A stretch of DNA of 64,000 bases from Xanthomonas arboricola pv. populi (GTDB lineage: Bacteria > Pseudomonadota > Gammaproteobacteria > Xanthomonadales > Xanthomonadaceae), in NCBI RefSeq assembly GCF_002939945.1, contig NZ_MDEB01000008.1:62001-126000 (forward strand), read 5' to 3'. The position numbers and the translations under genes were made by a program. The notes under the pieces were generated by a model. That model saw nothing but the letters and a program-made list of their open reading frames with translations. It was not told the DNA's origin and made no database searches. Each line of letters starts with the position of its first letter. The first letter of the stretch is position 1. Positions 1 through 8,539 of the stretch are shown one piece after another.

Positions 1-1511
1 GGCAGCAGGTGCTGGGCAGCGTGCAGGTGCGCACGCCCGACCCGGCGGTGGACCTGCTGGCCAACGGCTGGCTGCTTTATCAGACCATCGCCTGCCGGTT
101 CCTGGCACGCAGCGGCTACTACCAGTCCGGTGGCGCCTATGGGTTCCGCGACCAGCTGCAGGACAGCATGGCGATGGTGCACGCGCAGCCGGCGCTGGCC
201 CGCGCGCATCTGCTGCGCTGCGCTGCGCATCAGTTCGCGCAGGGCGATGTGCAGCATTGGTGGCATCCGCCGCAGGACCGCGGCGTACGCACGCAGTGCT
301 CGGACGATTTTCTGTGGTTGCCGCAGGCGCTGTGCCGCTATCTGGACGTCACTGCAGATGCCAGCGTGCTGGACGAGCGGGTGAGCTTCATCGACGGGCG
401 CGCCCTCAAGCCCGACGAGGAATCGTATTACGACCTGCCGCAGATCACCGGCAACATGCAGTCGCTGTACGCGCACTGCGTGCTCGCCCTGCAGCGCGGC
501 ATGGCACGGCTGGGCGAACGCGGCCTGCCGCTGATCGGCAGCGGCGACTGGAACGACGGCATGAACCGGGTCGGCAAGGACGGCAAGGGCGAGAGCGTGT
601 GGGTGGGCTTTTTCCTCTACGACGCCTTGCTGCGCTTTTCCGCCGTGGCCGCACAACGCGACGATGCGGCCTTCGCGGCGACCTGCCATATGCATGCGCA
701 GGCCTTGCGCACCGCGCTGGAACAGCATGCCTGGGATGGGCGGTGGTACCGGCGGGCCTGGTTCGACGACGGCACGCCGCTGGGTTCGAGCGATTCGGAC
801 GAATGCCGCATCGACTCGCTGTCGCAGAGCTGGGCGGTGCTGTCCGGCGCGATGGATCCGGCACGCAGTGCACAGGCGATGGACGCGATGCACCAGCAGC
901 TGGTGGATGCCGACGCCGGCATCGTCAAGCTGCTGGTGCCCCCGTTCGATCGCACCGGGCACGACCCCGGCTATATCCGCGGTTACGTCCCCGGCGTGCG
1001 CGAGAACGGTGGCCAGTACACGCATGCGGCGGTGTGGGCGACGATGGCCTTTGCCCACCGCGGCGACAGTGCGCGCGCCTGGCAACTGGCCGGCCTGATC
1101 AACCCGATCCACCACGCCCGCGACACGGCGGGCATGCAGCGCTACAAGGCCGAACCCTATGTGCTGGCCGCCGATGTCTACGCGGTGGCGCCGCACGCCG
1201 GCCGCGGCGGCTGGAGCTGGTATACCGGCGCGGCCGGCTGGATGTACCGGCTGCTGACCGAATCGCTGCTCGGCCTGCAGCGCCACGGCGAGCGCATGCA
1301 CATCGTGCCGTGCATCCCGGCCGGCTGGCCGGGCTACCAGCTACGCTATCGCTTCGGCAGCAGCACCTATGTCATCGACGTCACCCAACGCCCGGGCATC
1401 GAGGCGCGGCTGGAGATCGACGGCGTGACACAGGCCGAGCTGGCTTTCACTCTGGTCGACGACGGCGCGGTCCACGCTGTGGCACTGGACTGGCCGGCAG
1501 ACGCGACATGA
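1..1511 (+). CDS. Cyclic beta-1,2-glucan synthase, C-terminal GH94 part (partial)
   Basis: The gene runs in from the left edge, so only about the last 503 residues are visible. The reading frame holds the GH94 phosphorylase-like domain found at the C-terminus of NdvB/ChvB cyclic glucan synthases: [13 protein letters not shown] near the start, then [10 protein letters not shown] (nt about 541-570) with the Asp that acts as general acid in this family, then [12 protein letters not shown] and [12 protein letters not shown]. In full-length NdvB this domain trims and sets the length of the periplasmic cyclic glucan made by the upstream glycosyltransferase domain. The missing N-terminus means a stand-alone GH94 phosphorylase cannot be formally excluded, but motif order fits NdvB best. 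The stop overlaps the next small gene by ATGA. Confidence 0.85.
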   Translation, partial: QQVLGSVQVRTPDPAVDLLANGWLLYQTIACRFLARSGYYQSGGAYGFRDQLQDSMAMVHAQPALARAHLLRCAAHQFAQGDVQHWWHPPQDRGVRTQCSDDFLWLPQALCRYLDVTADASVLDERVSFIDGRALKPDEESYYDLPQITGNMQSLYAHCVLALQRGMARLGERGLPLIGSGDWNDGMNRVGKDGKGESVWVGFFLYDALLRFSAVAAQRDDAAFAATCHMHAQALRTALEQHAWDGRWYRRAWFDDGTPLGSSDSDECRIDSLSQSWAVLSGAMDPARSAQAMDAMHQQLVDADAGIVKLLVPPFDRTGHDPGYIRGYVPGVRENGGQYTHAAVWATMAFAHRGDSARAWQLAGLINPIHHARDTAGMQRYKAEPYVLAADVYAVAPHAGRGGWSWYTGAAGWMYRLLTESLLGLQRHGERMHIVPCIPAGWPGYQLRYRFGSSTYVIDVTQRPGIEARLEIDGVTQAELAFTLVDDGAVHAVALDWPADAT

Positions 1512-1729
1512 GCACACGCAGACACACCCACACCAGCCACCAACTCGCCGACCTGGGCAAGATGCTGTCGGTCTGGCCGCAGCGGGTGCGCGACCCCAGC
1601 CAGTTCTGGCAGCAGTTCGATGCCTTGGCCAAAGGCATCCTGGATGAGGCCGCAGCAGCCGATCTGCAGCGGGTGCAGCGCCGCCTGCGGCAACTGCTGC
1701 ACCGTCACGGACTGACGCGTACGCGGTAA
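1508..1729 (+). CDS. Small hypothetical protein coupled to the glucan synthase gene
   Basis: A 73-residue, basic, soluble protein with no family I recognise. Its ATG overlaps the stop of the GH94 gene (ATGA), which argues for translational coupling and for its being a real gene. Residues 1-15 are His/Thr-rich; the rest ([20 protein letters not shown], then an Arg/Gln-rich helix) looks like two amphipathic helices. No signal peptide or membrane segment. Function unknown; position suggests a link to glucan synthesis, but that is inference only. Confidence 0.55.
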   Translation: MSTRRHTHTSHQLADLGKMLSVWPQRVRDPSQFWQQFDALAKGILDEAAAADLQRVQRRLRQLLHRHGLTRTR

Positions 1730-1815
1730 GCACGCCGGCAATCTCCACGGCACTGTCTGCGTTGCCACAGCTGCGCACTGATAGTGCTCGGCCTTTGCAC
1801 GCGCCAAGGCCGCCG

Positions 1816-2080
1816 GTGATCGATCTCAGTGACATTGCGCTGTAGGTGCAGCTGGTGCGCAGCGTCAGTTTTGCCGAGGCCGCGCCGACCGGGCACCGCG
1901 CCCCAACAGCGTCATCCGGCGTGATGCAGCAGCTGCAAGCGCAACTGGACACGCGCCTGATGCAGCGCTCCACCCGCAAGCGCACCGTGACCGATGCAGG
2001 GCAGGCCTTTCACGAGCGCTGCGCCGATGCGTGAACGGCTCACCGTGGCCGGGCAAAGCCTGGCGGCGGAAGGTTGGTAG
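1816..2080 (+). pseudogene. LysR-family regulator remnant (nonsense, frameshift, truncation)
   Basis: Reading from a GTG at 1816 gives VIDLSDIAL, then an in-frame TAG (1843-1845), then VQLVRSVSFAEAA, MQQLQAQLDTRLMQRSTRK and TVTDAGQAFHERCADA, which follow the N-terminal winged-helix domain of LysR regulators. A second stop (TGA 2032-2034) comes from a frameshift: in the +1 frame the text resumes as ERLTVAGQSLAAEG and ends at TAG 2078-2080. The part of the helix-turn-helix between AEAA and MQQLQ is also degraded, and the effector-binding domain (about 200 residues) is absent. The remains cover only about 85 residues, so this is a dead gene. Confidence 0.75.
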
Positions 2081-2272
2081 GGGAGTCGTCCATGAATCAA
2101 AGTAATCGCAAGCTGCTGGACCATCTCGGTCACGCGAGAAGGCTAGCCCTGCGCCCGGGCAGCGGCAGGGCATGGCGCGCCTGGTATCGCGGCGCGGGCA
2201 GCCGGCAGTCTTCATGCCACGCCAACAACGCTTTCTTCACGCTTGCGCCATTCTTCCGCTGGAGACCCCCCG

Positions 2273-2617
2273 ATGATCCGCACCCTCGCCCCGCTCGCTG
2301 CCGTGTTGTTGCTCTCGGCCTGTGCCTCCAACCAGGTCGCGCAGGTGCAGCCTATCGACGGGGTCATCTCCGGCCAGTGCCATATCGACAAGGTGCGCGG
2401 CGCGGTCGGCCTGGCCGCGGCGGCGCAGACCATCGAACGTGCGCGCGTGGACAGCGACAGCCTGCAGGTCAGCGTGCGCCGCGGCGAACGCGCCACCGGC
2501 GGCACCACCGCCAGCGGCCTGGCCGACCCGGCCCAGGGCGCAAGCGAAAACGGTGGCGATCACCTCACCGTCGAGACCGGCCCGAACAACAACATCACCG
2601 CGATCTACTGCGGCTGA
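2273..2617 (+). CDS. Lipoprotein, peptidase inhibitor I78-like
   Basis: A 114-residue protein with a lipoprotein signal (IRTLAPLAAVLLLSAC, Cys about residue 18), so it is probably anchored in the outer or inner membrane facing the periplasm. The mature part follows the I78 inhibitor pattern: a GQC segment, a short helix, a VRRG strand, and a final LTVETGPNNNITAIYCG strand pair with a closing Cys. Compared with the clear I78 protein at 8540-8920 it has an inserted Gly/Ala/Thr-rich loop and weaker core motifs, so the family call is tentative. ATG at 2273 was chosen because it places the signal peptide correctly; the longer ATG at 2243 adds residues before it. Confidence 0.65.
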   Translation: MIRTLAPLAAVLLLSACASNQVAQVQPIDGVISGQCHIDKVRGAVGLAAAAQTIERARVDSDSLQVSVRRGERATGGTTASGLADPAQGASENGGDHLTVETGPNNNITAIYCG

Positions 2618-2644
2618 GGGGGTGCTGTTGGCACCGGCGCATCC

Positions 2645-2671
2645 GCGTCGCCGTACGTAACACGGCGACGC
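2645..2671. terminator. Hairpin after the I78-like lipoprotein
   Basis: Perfect 10-bp stem (2645-2654 with 2662-2671) and 7-nt loop about 30 bp after the stop at 2617. There is no T-run, so it is either a weak terminator or a 3' RNA-stabilising hairpin. Confidence 0.35.
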
Positions 2672-2830
2672 GCAGCGGGCACGTGCGGTATGGCCAGCAA
2701 TCGGCAGCGCCTGCGCCACACCTTTGGCGATCTGGGTCTCGTCCAAGCCCTTGGTGCGGGCGATTGCCGCCTGACGCATCGTTCAGCCCATGCAGCACAC
2801 CGCCACGCGTGCGCATCCAGCGCGTTGACC

Positions 2831-4240
2831 TCAGAGCCCGCGTGTATCGCCGGCGATTCCCGGAAACACGATGCGCACGCTGAAACCCCGCCCACTCAGG
2901 CCAGGCCCGGTTTCGATGCTTGCCTGGTGCAGGTCCACGATGCCGGCGACCAGTGACAGTCCGATGCCACTGCCGCGCACCGGCGTGCCGGCTACGCGGT
3001 GGAAGCGGACGAAAATGGCATCGCGCTCGGACTCGGGCACGCCCGGGCCGTCGTCGGCAACCTGCAGATACACCCTCGGTTGATCCTGACGGGTGTGCGC
3101 ACTGTGGCTTGTGCACTCGGCCACGTAGCCGCAACTGATCAGGATATTGCCGCCCTCGGCGGTGTAACGCAGCGCGTTGTCGACCAGATTGCGCAGCAGG
3201 ATGCCGATCTCGTCCACGTTGCAGGCGATGACGCAGCGGTGGATATCCAGATACAGCGCGCGCGCATTCTGGCTGGCGTGCACCTCGAATTCCTGCGCGA
3301 CGTGATGCACCAGCACGCTGAGTTCGGTGATGGCATGCGTCGGCGCGGTGCTGCCTGCGTTGAGGCGTGCCAGATCCAGCAGTTGCTCGGACAGCCGGGT
3401 GCTGCGTTTTGCCACGCGCAGCAACTTCGACAACGCGCGGTTCTTGCTATCCACGTCCTCGGCCGCCAGCGCGATCTCGGCCTGTGCCTGCAGGGCCGAC
3501 AGCGGCGTGCGCAGCTCGTGCGCGGCGTCGCCGATGAAACGGCGTTCGCCGTCGATGGCCGCATCCAGCCGCTCCAGCATATGGTTGAACGAAGCCACCA
3601 ACACGTGGATTTCGCGCGGCAGTTTCGACAGCGGCAACGGGGTGAGATCGAACTGCTTGCGGTGCCGCAAGGCGATTCCCAGCGCTCTGACGGGCTGCAA
3701 CGACCGCCGCACCACAAACCACATCACCACCCCCGCCACGATCACCAACAGGCTGGCCAATGCCAGCGCATGCCAGGCGGCGTGCCGCATGTCCGCATCG
3801 ACCACGCTCTGTGGGTTGCCGACCTGCACGCTGACCCGCCCGCTCTTGTCGGTGATGGCGTACACGCGCCATTGCACGCCGTTGACGATGGTGCTGGCCG
3901 CACCATCGGTGAAGGACGGTTGCAGCGCCGAATCCGGCGCGCCCGGGGTCCGCGCCACCATCCTGGAGCGGTCGATCCAGACTTGAAACACCAGCTCTTC
4001 GCGCTCGCTGGTGAAGGTGTCCGGCAATTGCAGGCCTGGGCCGGCCCTGCGCTCGAACTTGCTCCTGGCCGGAATGGTGATCAGCATCTGCGTGGCGATG
4101 GCCTCGAGCTTTTCATCCCAGGTGCTCTGCAGGTTGAGCTGCAGCCAACTGAGCACGATGGCGATGACCACCACCCAGCACACCGCGATCACGCTGACGA
4201 TCACCATGAACAACTGCGCGGTGATCGACCGAGGTCTCAT
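2831..4240 (-). CDS. Sensor histidine kinase of a two-component system
   Basis: A 469-residue membrane kinase that would autophosphorylate and pass the phosphate to the adjacent regulator. Transmembrane segments lie at about residues 8-32 and 157-178, enclosing a periplasmic sensor of about 120 residues. HAMP-like linker follows, then the H-box GDAAHELRTPL with His241, an N-box (LLRNLVDNALRY), and G-boxes (ADDGPGVP, GSGIGLSLV). Architecture is that of the QseC/TctE/PmrB group; the signal is unknown. The start codon overlaps the stop of the response regulator (ATGA), so the pair is one operon transcribed leftward. Confidence 0.9.
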   Translation of the reverse strand: MRPRSITAQLFMVIVSVIAVCWVVVIAIVLSWLQLNLQSTWDEKLEAIATQMLITIPARSKFERRAGPGLQLPDTFTSEREELVFQVWIDRSRMVARTPGAPDSALQPSFTDGAASTIVNGVQWRVYAITDKSGRVSVQVGNPQSVVDADMRHAAWHALALASLLVIVAGVVMWFVVRRSLQPVRALGIALRHRKQFDLTPLPLSKLPREIHVLVASFNHMLERLDAAIDGERRFIGDAAHELRTPLSALQAQAEIALAAEDVDSKNRALSKLLRVAKRSTRLSEQLLDLARLNAGSTAPTHAITELSVLVHHVAQEFEVHASQNARALYLDIHRCVIACNVDEIGILLRNLVDNALRYTAEGGNILISCGYVAECTSHSAHTRQDQPRVYLQVADDGPGVPESERDAIFVRFHRVAGTPVRGSGIGLSLVAGIVDLHQASIETGPGLSGRGFSVRIVFPGIAGDTRGL

Positions 4241-4902
4241 GCGCTCGGCTGCCCCACCACATAGCCCAGGCCGTGCACGGTTCTGATCAGGTCCTCGCCG
4301 AGCTTGCGGCGCAGTTGATGGATGAACACCGCAATGGTGTTGCTTTCCAGCTCGCTGGAGGGTCCGTAGACCAGATCCTGCAGGCGATCGCGCGTGAGCA
4401 CGTGGCCGGGCCGCTCGATCAGCGCCAGCAGCGTGCGGTACTCGTGCGCGCTCAGCACCACATCCACGCCGCCCCTGCTCACCGCGCGGCGGCTGCGGTC
4501 GACCTTGACCTCGCCGAAGGTGAAGACCGGCACCACACTACCCTGGCTGCGCCGGATCACCGAGCGCACCCGCGCCCACAACTCGTCGAACTGGAACGGC
4601 TTGACCAGATAGTCGTCGGCGCCCGCGTCCAGGCCGACGATGCGCTCGCTCAGCTGGCCGCGTGCGGTGAGTATCAGCACCGGCGTGGCATCGCAGCGCG
4701 CACGCATGCCGCGCAACACCGACAGCCCGGATTCGCCGGGGAGCCCCAGATCCAGCAGCACCGCCGCATACGAATGCGCGCCCAGCACCCCGTTGGCGGC
4801 ACCGGCATCGACGACATGGTCCACCTCCCAGCCACCCTGCTGCGCACCATCGCAGATGGTTTCGGCCAGCATGACATCGTCTTCGACAAGGAGCAGCTTC
4901 AT
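4237..4902 (-). CDS. OmpR/PhoB-family response regulator
   Basis: A 221-residue regulator: receiver domain (MKLLLVEDD; phospho-acceptor Asp51 in AVLLDLGLP; Thr in LILTARG; Lys in LVKPF) followed by an OmpR-type winged helix (VLSAHEYRTLLALIERPG, then SNTIAVFIHQLRRKLG and TVHGLGYVV). The start at 4902 was chosen because it gives the canonical receiver N-terminus; an upstream ATG at 4983 would add 27 unrelated residues. First gene of the operon with the kinase at 2831-4240. Similar in type to QseB/TctD; target genes cannot be inferred from the window. Confidence 0.92.
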   Translation of the reverse strand: MKLLLVEDDVMLAETICDGAQQGGWEVDHVVDAGAANGVLGAHSYAAVLLDLGLPGESGLSVLRGMRARCDATPVLILTARGQLSERIVGLDAGADDYLVKPFQFDELWARVRSVIRRSQGSVVPVFTFGEVKVDRSRRAVSRGGVDVVLSAHEYRTLLALIERPGHVLTRDRLQDLVYGPSSELESNTIAVFIHQLRRKLGEDLIRTVHGLGYVVGQPSA

Positions 4903-4983
4903 TCGGTGCCAATCGGTAGGCCAACGTGGGTGCACAGCATCGCGGAGCGGGTTTAATTCTGCATTAAGAGCGGCTACCAACAC

Positions 4984-5066
4984 GTGGCGAGCGGCGGTCA
5001 GGCGAGTGCGGGCGGCGCGCTCAGAACCGGAGTGTACGAGTGGTCCATGCCGATTCCGGGCACCGT
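4984..5066. repeat. Dispersed repeat, copy 1
   Basis: This stretch (GGCGAGCGGCGGTCAGGCG, then GTGCGG, CGCTCAGAACCG, GTGTACGAGTGG, CATGCCGATTCCG) is a diverged copy of elements at 38350-38420, 39728-39815 and 60911-60990. It sits directly at the 5' edge of the broken methyltransferase gene. Non-coding. Confidence 0.55.
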
Positions 5067-5403
5067 ACCGGCCGCGTTCTCGAACTCGGGCCGGGCACCG
5101 GCGTGTTCACCCAGGCGACGATCGACAAGGGCGTGCAGGAAAAGAAGCTCATCCTGCTCGACTACAACGCCAGCTTTTCCGCGTTGCTCAAGCAGCGCTT
5201 TCCGCATGCAAGACTGCTGCAGATGGATGTTGCCGATCGCGAAGCGGTACCCCGCATCGATGGAGGGTGCGTCGATGCCGTGGTCTGCGGCCTGGGCTTG
5301 TTGAAATCGAAACGTTCCGCCTGCGACGACCTATCGCATCCAATGTCGCACCTATGACGGTAGAACACGATGGAGACCAACGCGCCGCTCGCGCTTGTCG
5401 TGA
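5040..5403 (+). pseudogene. Phospholipid/SAM methyltransferase remnant with internal deletion
   Basis: The frame starting near 5064 encodes a class I SAM-binding motif, GRVLELGPGTGVFTQATIDKG, followed by LLDYNASFSALLKQRFP, LLQMDVADR and AVVCGLGLL, the order seen in PmtA-type phosphatidylethanolamine N-methyltransferases. The frame then breaks at about 5306: the next recognisable text, VPPATTYRIQCR (5314-5349), is the C-terminal end of the same family but in another frame. Roughly 60 residues of the middle and C-terminal part are therefore missing, and the N-terminus is replaced by a dispersed repeat. Inactive. Confidence 0.65.
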
Positions 5404-5451
5404 GCTGCGGCCTTCCGGGCGTGCCGGCCATCTCCTGCATCCAGATATGAA

Positions 5452-5712
5452 CGCCTGGCGCAGTCGTATCGACGCAACGATTGCGGGGTCACCCTGGCCG
5501 GCCGGGCGGTTCCGGTCGCACGCGTCCATCTGGCATTGCCGGCAGGCGTCATCCAGGTACGGTTCTGGACGTTGCTGCTGGCGTCATCGCTGGGCATTGC
5601 AGGCTGCAACCGGGTGTTGGCAAACCCTGCGCGACGCCGGTTCGTGAACCTATCCCTACCGGGCAGGGCAAATCAAAAAACTCTTAAAACCTCGCTGGCG
5701 CGTCATCCATAG
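5452..5712 (+). pseudogene. Possible DedA-family membrane protein remnant
   Basis: An open frame without its own start reads GRAVPVARVHLALPAG, then FWTLLLASSLGIAGCN and RVLA. This resembles the DedA/SNARE-associated signature (G-R-x-[IV]-P-x-x-R, PAG, then FW and a membrane helix ending in WN). It lacks the first half of a DedA protein and loses the pattern after about 5640, so I read it as a decayed fragment next to the broken methyltransferase. The match is short and by eye. Confidence 0.4.
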
Positions 5713-5833
5713 CATCGCCTTCAGCAACCAACCGCCACCGCACAACCGCCTCGCCACACCGCCTGCCGGGCGATGTCGCGGAAGCGCCCGTACTACTCCA
5801 GCCATTCCCTGTTCCATGTCATTGGACCGCACC

Positions 5834-6046
5834 ATGCCTACCCACCGTTCCCTCATACCGCCACGGCAACCGGTTCCCGCCGGCAATCGCCGGGTGTGGC
5901 ACGACTTGCCGGATCTGCAACAGCATCATTTCCAGCGTCGGCGGCTGAACCAGCTGCGCTGGATGGCGAGCATTGCCTGCGCGGGAGTGACGGCGTTGTG
6001 GTGCGGCCCACTGCTGTGGTCGTGGCTGCGCCACGTCACTGCATAG
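5834..6046 (+). CDS. Small single-span membrane protein, hypothetical
   Basis: A 70-residue frame upstream of mlaA: a polar, Arg/Pro-rich N-terminal half (residues 1-45) and one hydrophobic segment (MASIACAGVTALWCGPLLW, about 46-65). No family recognised. No clear ribosome-binding site before ATG 5834; an alternative ATG is at 5816. It ends 60 bp before mlaA and could be co-transcribed with it. It may also be spurious, since the hydrophobic stretch is the main support. Confidence 0.35.
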   Translation: MPTHRSLIPPRQPVPAGNRRVWHDLPDLQQHHFQRRRLNQLRWMASIACAGVTALWCGPLLWSWLRHVTA

Positions 6047-6106
6047 CGCAACGCGCATACGTGGTTGCCCCACCCCATGCCTCACCCAACTTTGAAGGAT
6101 CCCACG

Positions 6107-7030
6107 ATGACGACTCCCCGTTACCTTGTTGCGGCTGCCACCGTGCTATTGCTATCGGCTTGCGCGAGCGGACCTGCCACCACACATGCATCGGCACCTG
6201 GCGTGATCGGTCCGCCGATCGGATCGACGCTGGTCGCGCCGCCACTGCCGCAAGCCACGCTTGATCCACCCGAGCAACAGCAGGGCGCCGGCGATGCTCC
6301 GGCGCAGGGAGACGCTGGCAGCACCCAGCCGGCACTATCGCAGGCCGCGCACGCCACAGCGACGCCGCCGCCGTCGGTAGACGCCAGCTCACGCGCGGAG
6401 CAGGACGCGCAGGCGCTCTATGGCACCACACCGGTGCGCGATCCGTGGGAGGCCTATAACCGCAAGATCCACGGCTTCAACCGCGGTGCCGACAAGGTGC
6501 TGTTCCGCCCCGTTGCGGTGGCTTACGACAAGATCGCCCCCAGGCCGGTCAAGACCGGTGTCAGGAACATGTTCGCCAACTTCGGCCAGCCGGGCACGGC
6601 GGTCAGCCAACTCCTGCAGGGTCGCCCGGTCAAGGCGACGCAGTCGCTGGGACGCTTCGTGGTCAACAGCACCATTGGCGTGGCCGGGCTGTTCGATCCG
6701 GCCACCCGCTTCGGCATGCCCAGATACAACGAGGATGTGGGGCAGGTCTTTGCCACCTGGGGCTGGCGCAACTCGCGCTACCTGGTGATGCCGATCCTGG
6801 GGCCGGGCAGCGTGCGCGACACCTTTGGCCGCTTCGGCGACCAGCAGCTGACACCGATCAGCTACCTGGACAATGCACGGCTCGTCAATTCGCTGATGGG
6901 CCTGCAGCTGGCAGATGGACGCGCGCGGATGTTGCCGATGGATGCGGCACGCCGCGATGCCGTGGACGACTACACGTTCATGCGCGACGCCTGGGCACAA
7001 CGGCGCCAGAAGCAGCTCGCAGACGATTGA
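6107..7030 (+). CDS. mlaA: MlaA (VacJ) phospholipid-transport outer-membrane lipoprotein
   Basis: A 307-residue lipoprotein that in the Mla system removes phospholipids from the outer leaflet of the outer membrane. ATG 6107 follows a GAAGGA site and starts a lipoprotein signal (VAAATVLLLSAC). A low-complexity Ala/Pro/Thr linker covers about residues 20-115, longer than in E. coli. Then the MlaA core: DPWEAYNRKIHGFNRG, a segment with NFGQPGTAVSQLLQG, RFVVNSTIGVAGLFDPAT, and PILGPGSVRDTFGRFGD. The mlaBCDEF genes are not adjacent, as is usual for mlaA. Confidence 0.93.
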   Translation: MTTPRYLVAAATVLLLSACASGPATTHASAPGVIGPPIGSTLVAPPLPQATLDPPEQQQGAGDAPAQGDAGSTQPALSQAAHATATPPPSVDASSRAEQDAQALYGTTPVRDPWEAYNRKIHGFNRGADKVLFRPVAVAYDKIAPRPVKTGVRNMFANFGQPGTAVSQLLQGRPVKATQSLGRFVVNSTIGVAGLFDPATRFGMPRYNEDVGQVFATWGWRNSRYLVMPILGPGSVRDTFGRFGDQQLTPISYLDNARLVNSLMGLQLADGRARMLPMDAARRDAVDDYTFMRDAWAQRRQKQLADD

Positions 7031-7180
7031 TCGCTACCGGCACCTCGCGTGAACGACCGCGCAACACGCGCGGTCGGTGATCCGACACTGCAATCAGAGG
7101 CTGCGAGCCGACGTTTGCGTGGCGCACGCAGGCTGCAACTGCCGATCACCCCGCCCTGGAGATCGCCGCCGATTACGGCC

Positions 7181-8392
7181 TCACGCAGGCCTGGCGCGGC
7201 GCAGGCTCGGCCCGGCCGCCTTGCGCGGTTTGCTGCTCGACTTGCGTGGCTTGCTGCGCGAGTCGGTCAGAAAGCGTAGCGTCGCCGCTTCCCATTGGCG
7301 CTCGCCGCGCACGCCGGTGGCCATGGCCTGCAATTGACCGGCGCGCCAACCTTCGAACACGCATGGGTCGATGTAGGCCTTGCGACACACCGAGGGCGTG
7401 TTGCCCAGCGCATCGGCCACTTCGCGGATGACATCGTTCTGCACCTGGGTCAGCGCGCGTTCGCTCATGCGCTCGGGCAGCGGCAACCGCGCCAGCCGCT
7501 GCAGCGCGGCCAGCGTGCCGCCCCAGGTGCGGAAGTCCTTGGCGGTGAAATCCTCGCCCATCGCCTCGCGCAGATAGTCGTTGACCTCGCCCGAATCCAC
7601 CGGCTGCAACTGGCCATCGTCGTCGCGGTACTGGAACAGCGATTGTCCCGGCAATTGCTGGCATTCCCGGATCAGTTTGACCAGTTGCTTGTCGTCCACC
7701 TCGATATCGTGATCCTGGCCGCTCTTGCCGCGGAACTTCAGCCGCGCACGTCCGCCGCGCAGGAATTCCATATGCCGGTTGCGCAACGTGGTCAGCCCAT
7801 AGGAACGATTGCTGCGCGCATATTCGGCGTTGCCCACGCGCACCAGGGTATCGGCCAGCAACGCCACCACGATCGCCAGCACCTTCTCGCGCGGAAATCC
7901 CGGCAAGACCAGATCGCGGCGCAGCCGGCGGCGCAACTTGGGCAGCGCCTGGCCGAAGGCGATCACCCGTTCGAACTTGCCTTCGCCGCGCACCTGCGCC
8001 CAATCGGCGTGGTAGCGGTACTGCTTGCGCCTGCGCGCATCGCGGCCGGTGGCCTGCAGATGGCCATTGGGTTTGGCGCAGATCCACACCTCGGTATACG
8101 CCGGCGGAATCGCCAGGGCGCGGATGCGCTGCAAGGTGTCGGCATCGGCCACGCGTTGCCCGTCCGCACTGCGGTAACTGAAGCTCTTGCCGGCCTTGCG
8201 GCGGCTGATGCCGGGCTGCTGATCGTTGACGTAGGTGAGCCCGGCCGCACGCGCGGTGGCCTTGGCCTGTGCGACCACGGCCACACTCGCCACCGCGGCC
8301 GTGGCGGCCACCGCGCCGGCGGCTACGGTGGCCAGCTTGCCTGCGGCGCCGGCACTGGCTGCGGCATTGCGGAGAACACGTTTGGCTTTCAT
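7181..8392 (-). CDS. DNA topoisomerase IB (poxvirus/bacterial type)
   Basis: A 403-residue type IB topoisomerase that would relax supercoils through a 3'-phosphotyrosyl intermediate. N-terminal region GISRRKAGKSFSYR, then IPPAYTEVWIC and NGHLQATGRDARRRKQYRYH, then the catalytic domain with Arg in VRVGNAEYARSNRSYGLTTL, Lys in LKFRGKSG, and the nucleophile Tyr340 in SVCRKAYIDP. The family usually starts close to the GISRR segment; here about 50 residues precede it, including an Ala/Val-rich hydrophobic run (residues 18-42), which is odd for a DNA enzyme. An ATG at 8452 would lengthen it further. The C-terminus is Lys/Arg-rich. The gene is convergent with mlaA. Confidence 0.9.
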   Translation of the reverse strand: MKAKRVLRNAAASAGAAGKLATVAAGAVAATAAVASVAVVAQAKATARAAGLTYVNDQQPGISRRKAGKSFSYRSADGQRVADADTLQRIRALAIPPAYTEVWICAKPNGHLQATGRDARRRKQYRYHADWAQVRGEGKFERVIAFGQALPKLRRRLRRDLVLPGFPREKVLAIVVALLADTLVRVGNAEYARSNRSYGLTTLRNRHMEFLRGGRARLKFRGKSGQDHDIEVDDKQLVKLIRECQQLPGQSLFQYRDDDGQLQPVDSGEVNDYLREAMGEDFTAKDFRTWGGTLAALQRLARLPLPERMSERALTQVQNDVIREVADALGNTPSVCRKAYIDPCVFEGWRAGQLQAMATGVRGERQWEAATLRFLTDSRSKPRKSSSKPRKAAGPSLRRARPA

Positions 8393-8539
8393 TGCGCACG
8401 GATCGAAGGACAGGCGCCGATTGTTGAGCCGGGCAGGACTAGGCCGCGTCAACGCTGCGACAACGCTACGTGGGCAAGCGATGCCGCGAGCGGGTTTTCT
8501 GCTTATGCTTGGATGTCCCCTACTGTGCTGGAGTTATCG

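Noticed and set aside
2074..2883. 269-codon + frame over the I78-like lipoprotein
   Set aside because: Arg/Pro-rich shadow; the lipoprotein frame has a proper signal peptide and domain pattern.
5352..5609. 85-codon minus-strand frame over the broken methyltransferase/DedA region
   Set aside because: Overlaps the remnants antisense and shows no motif or start signal.
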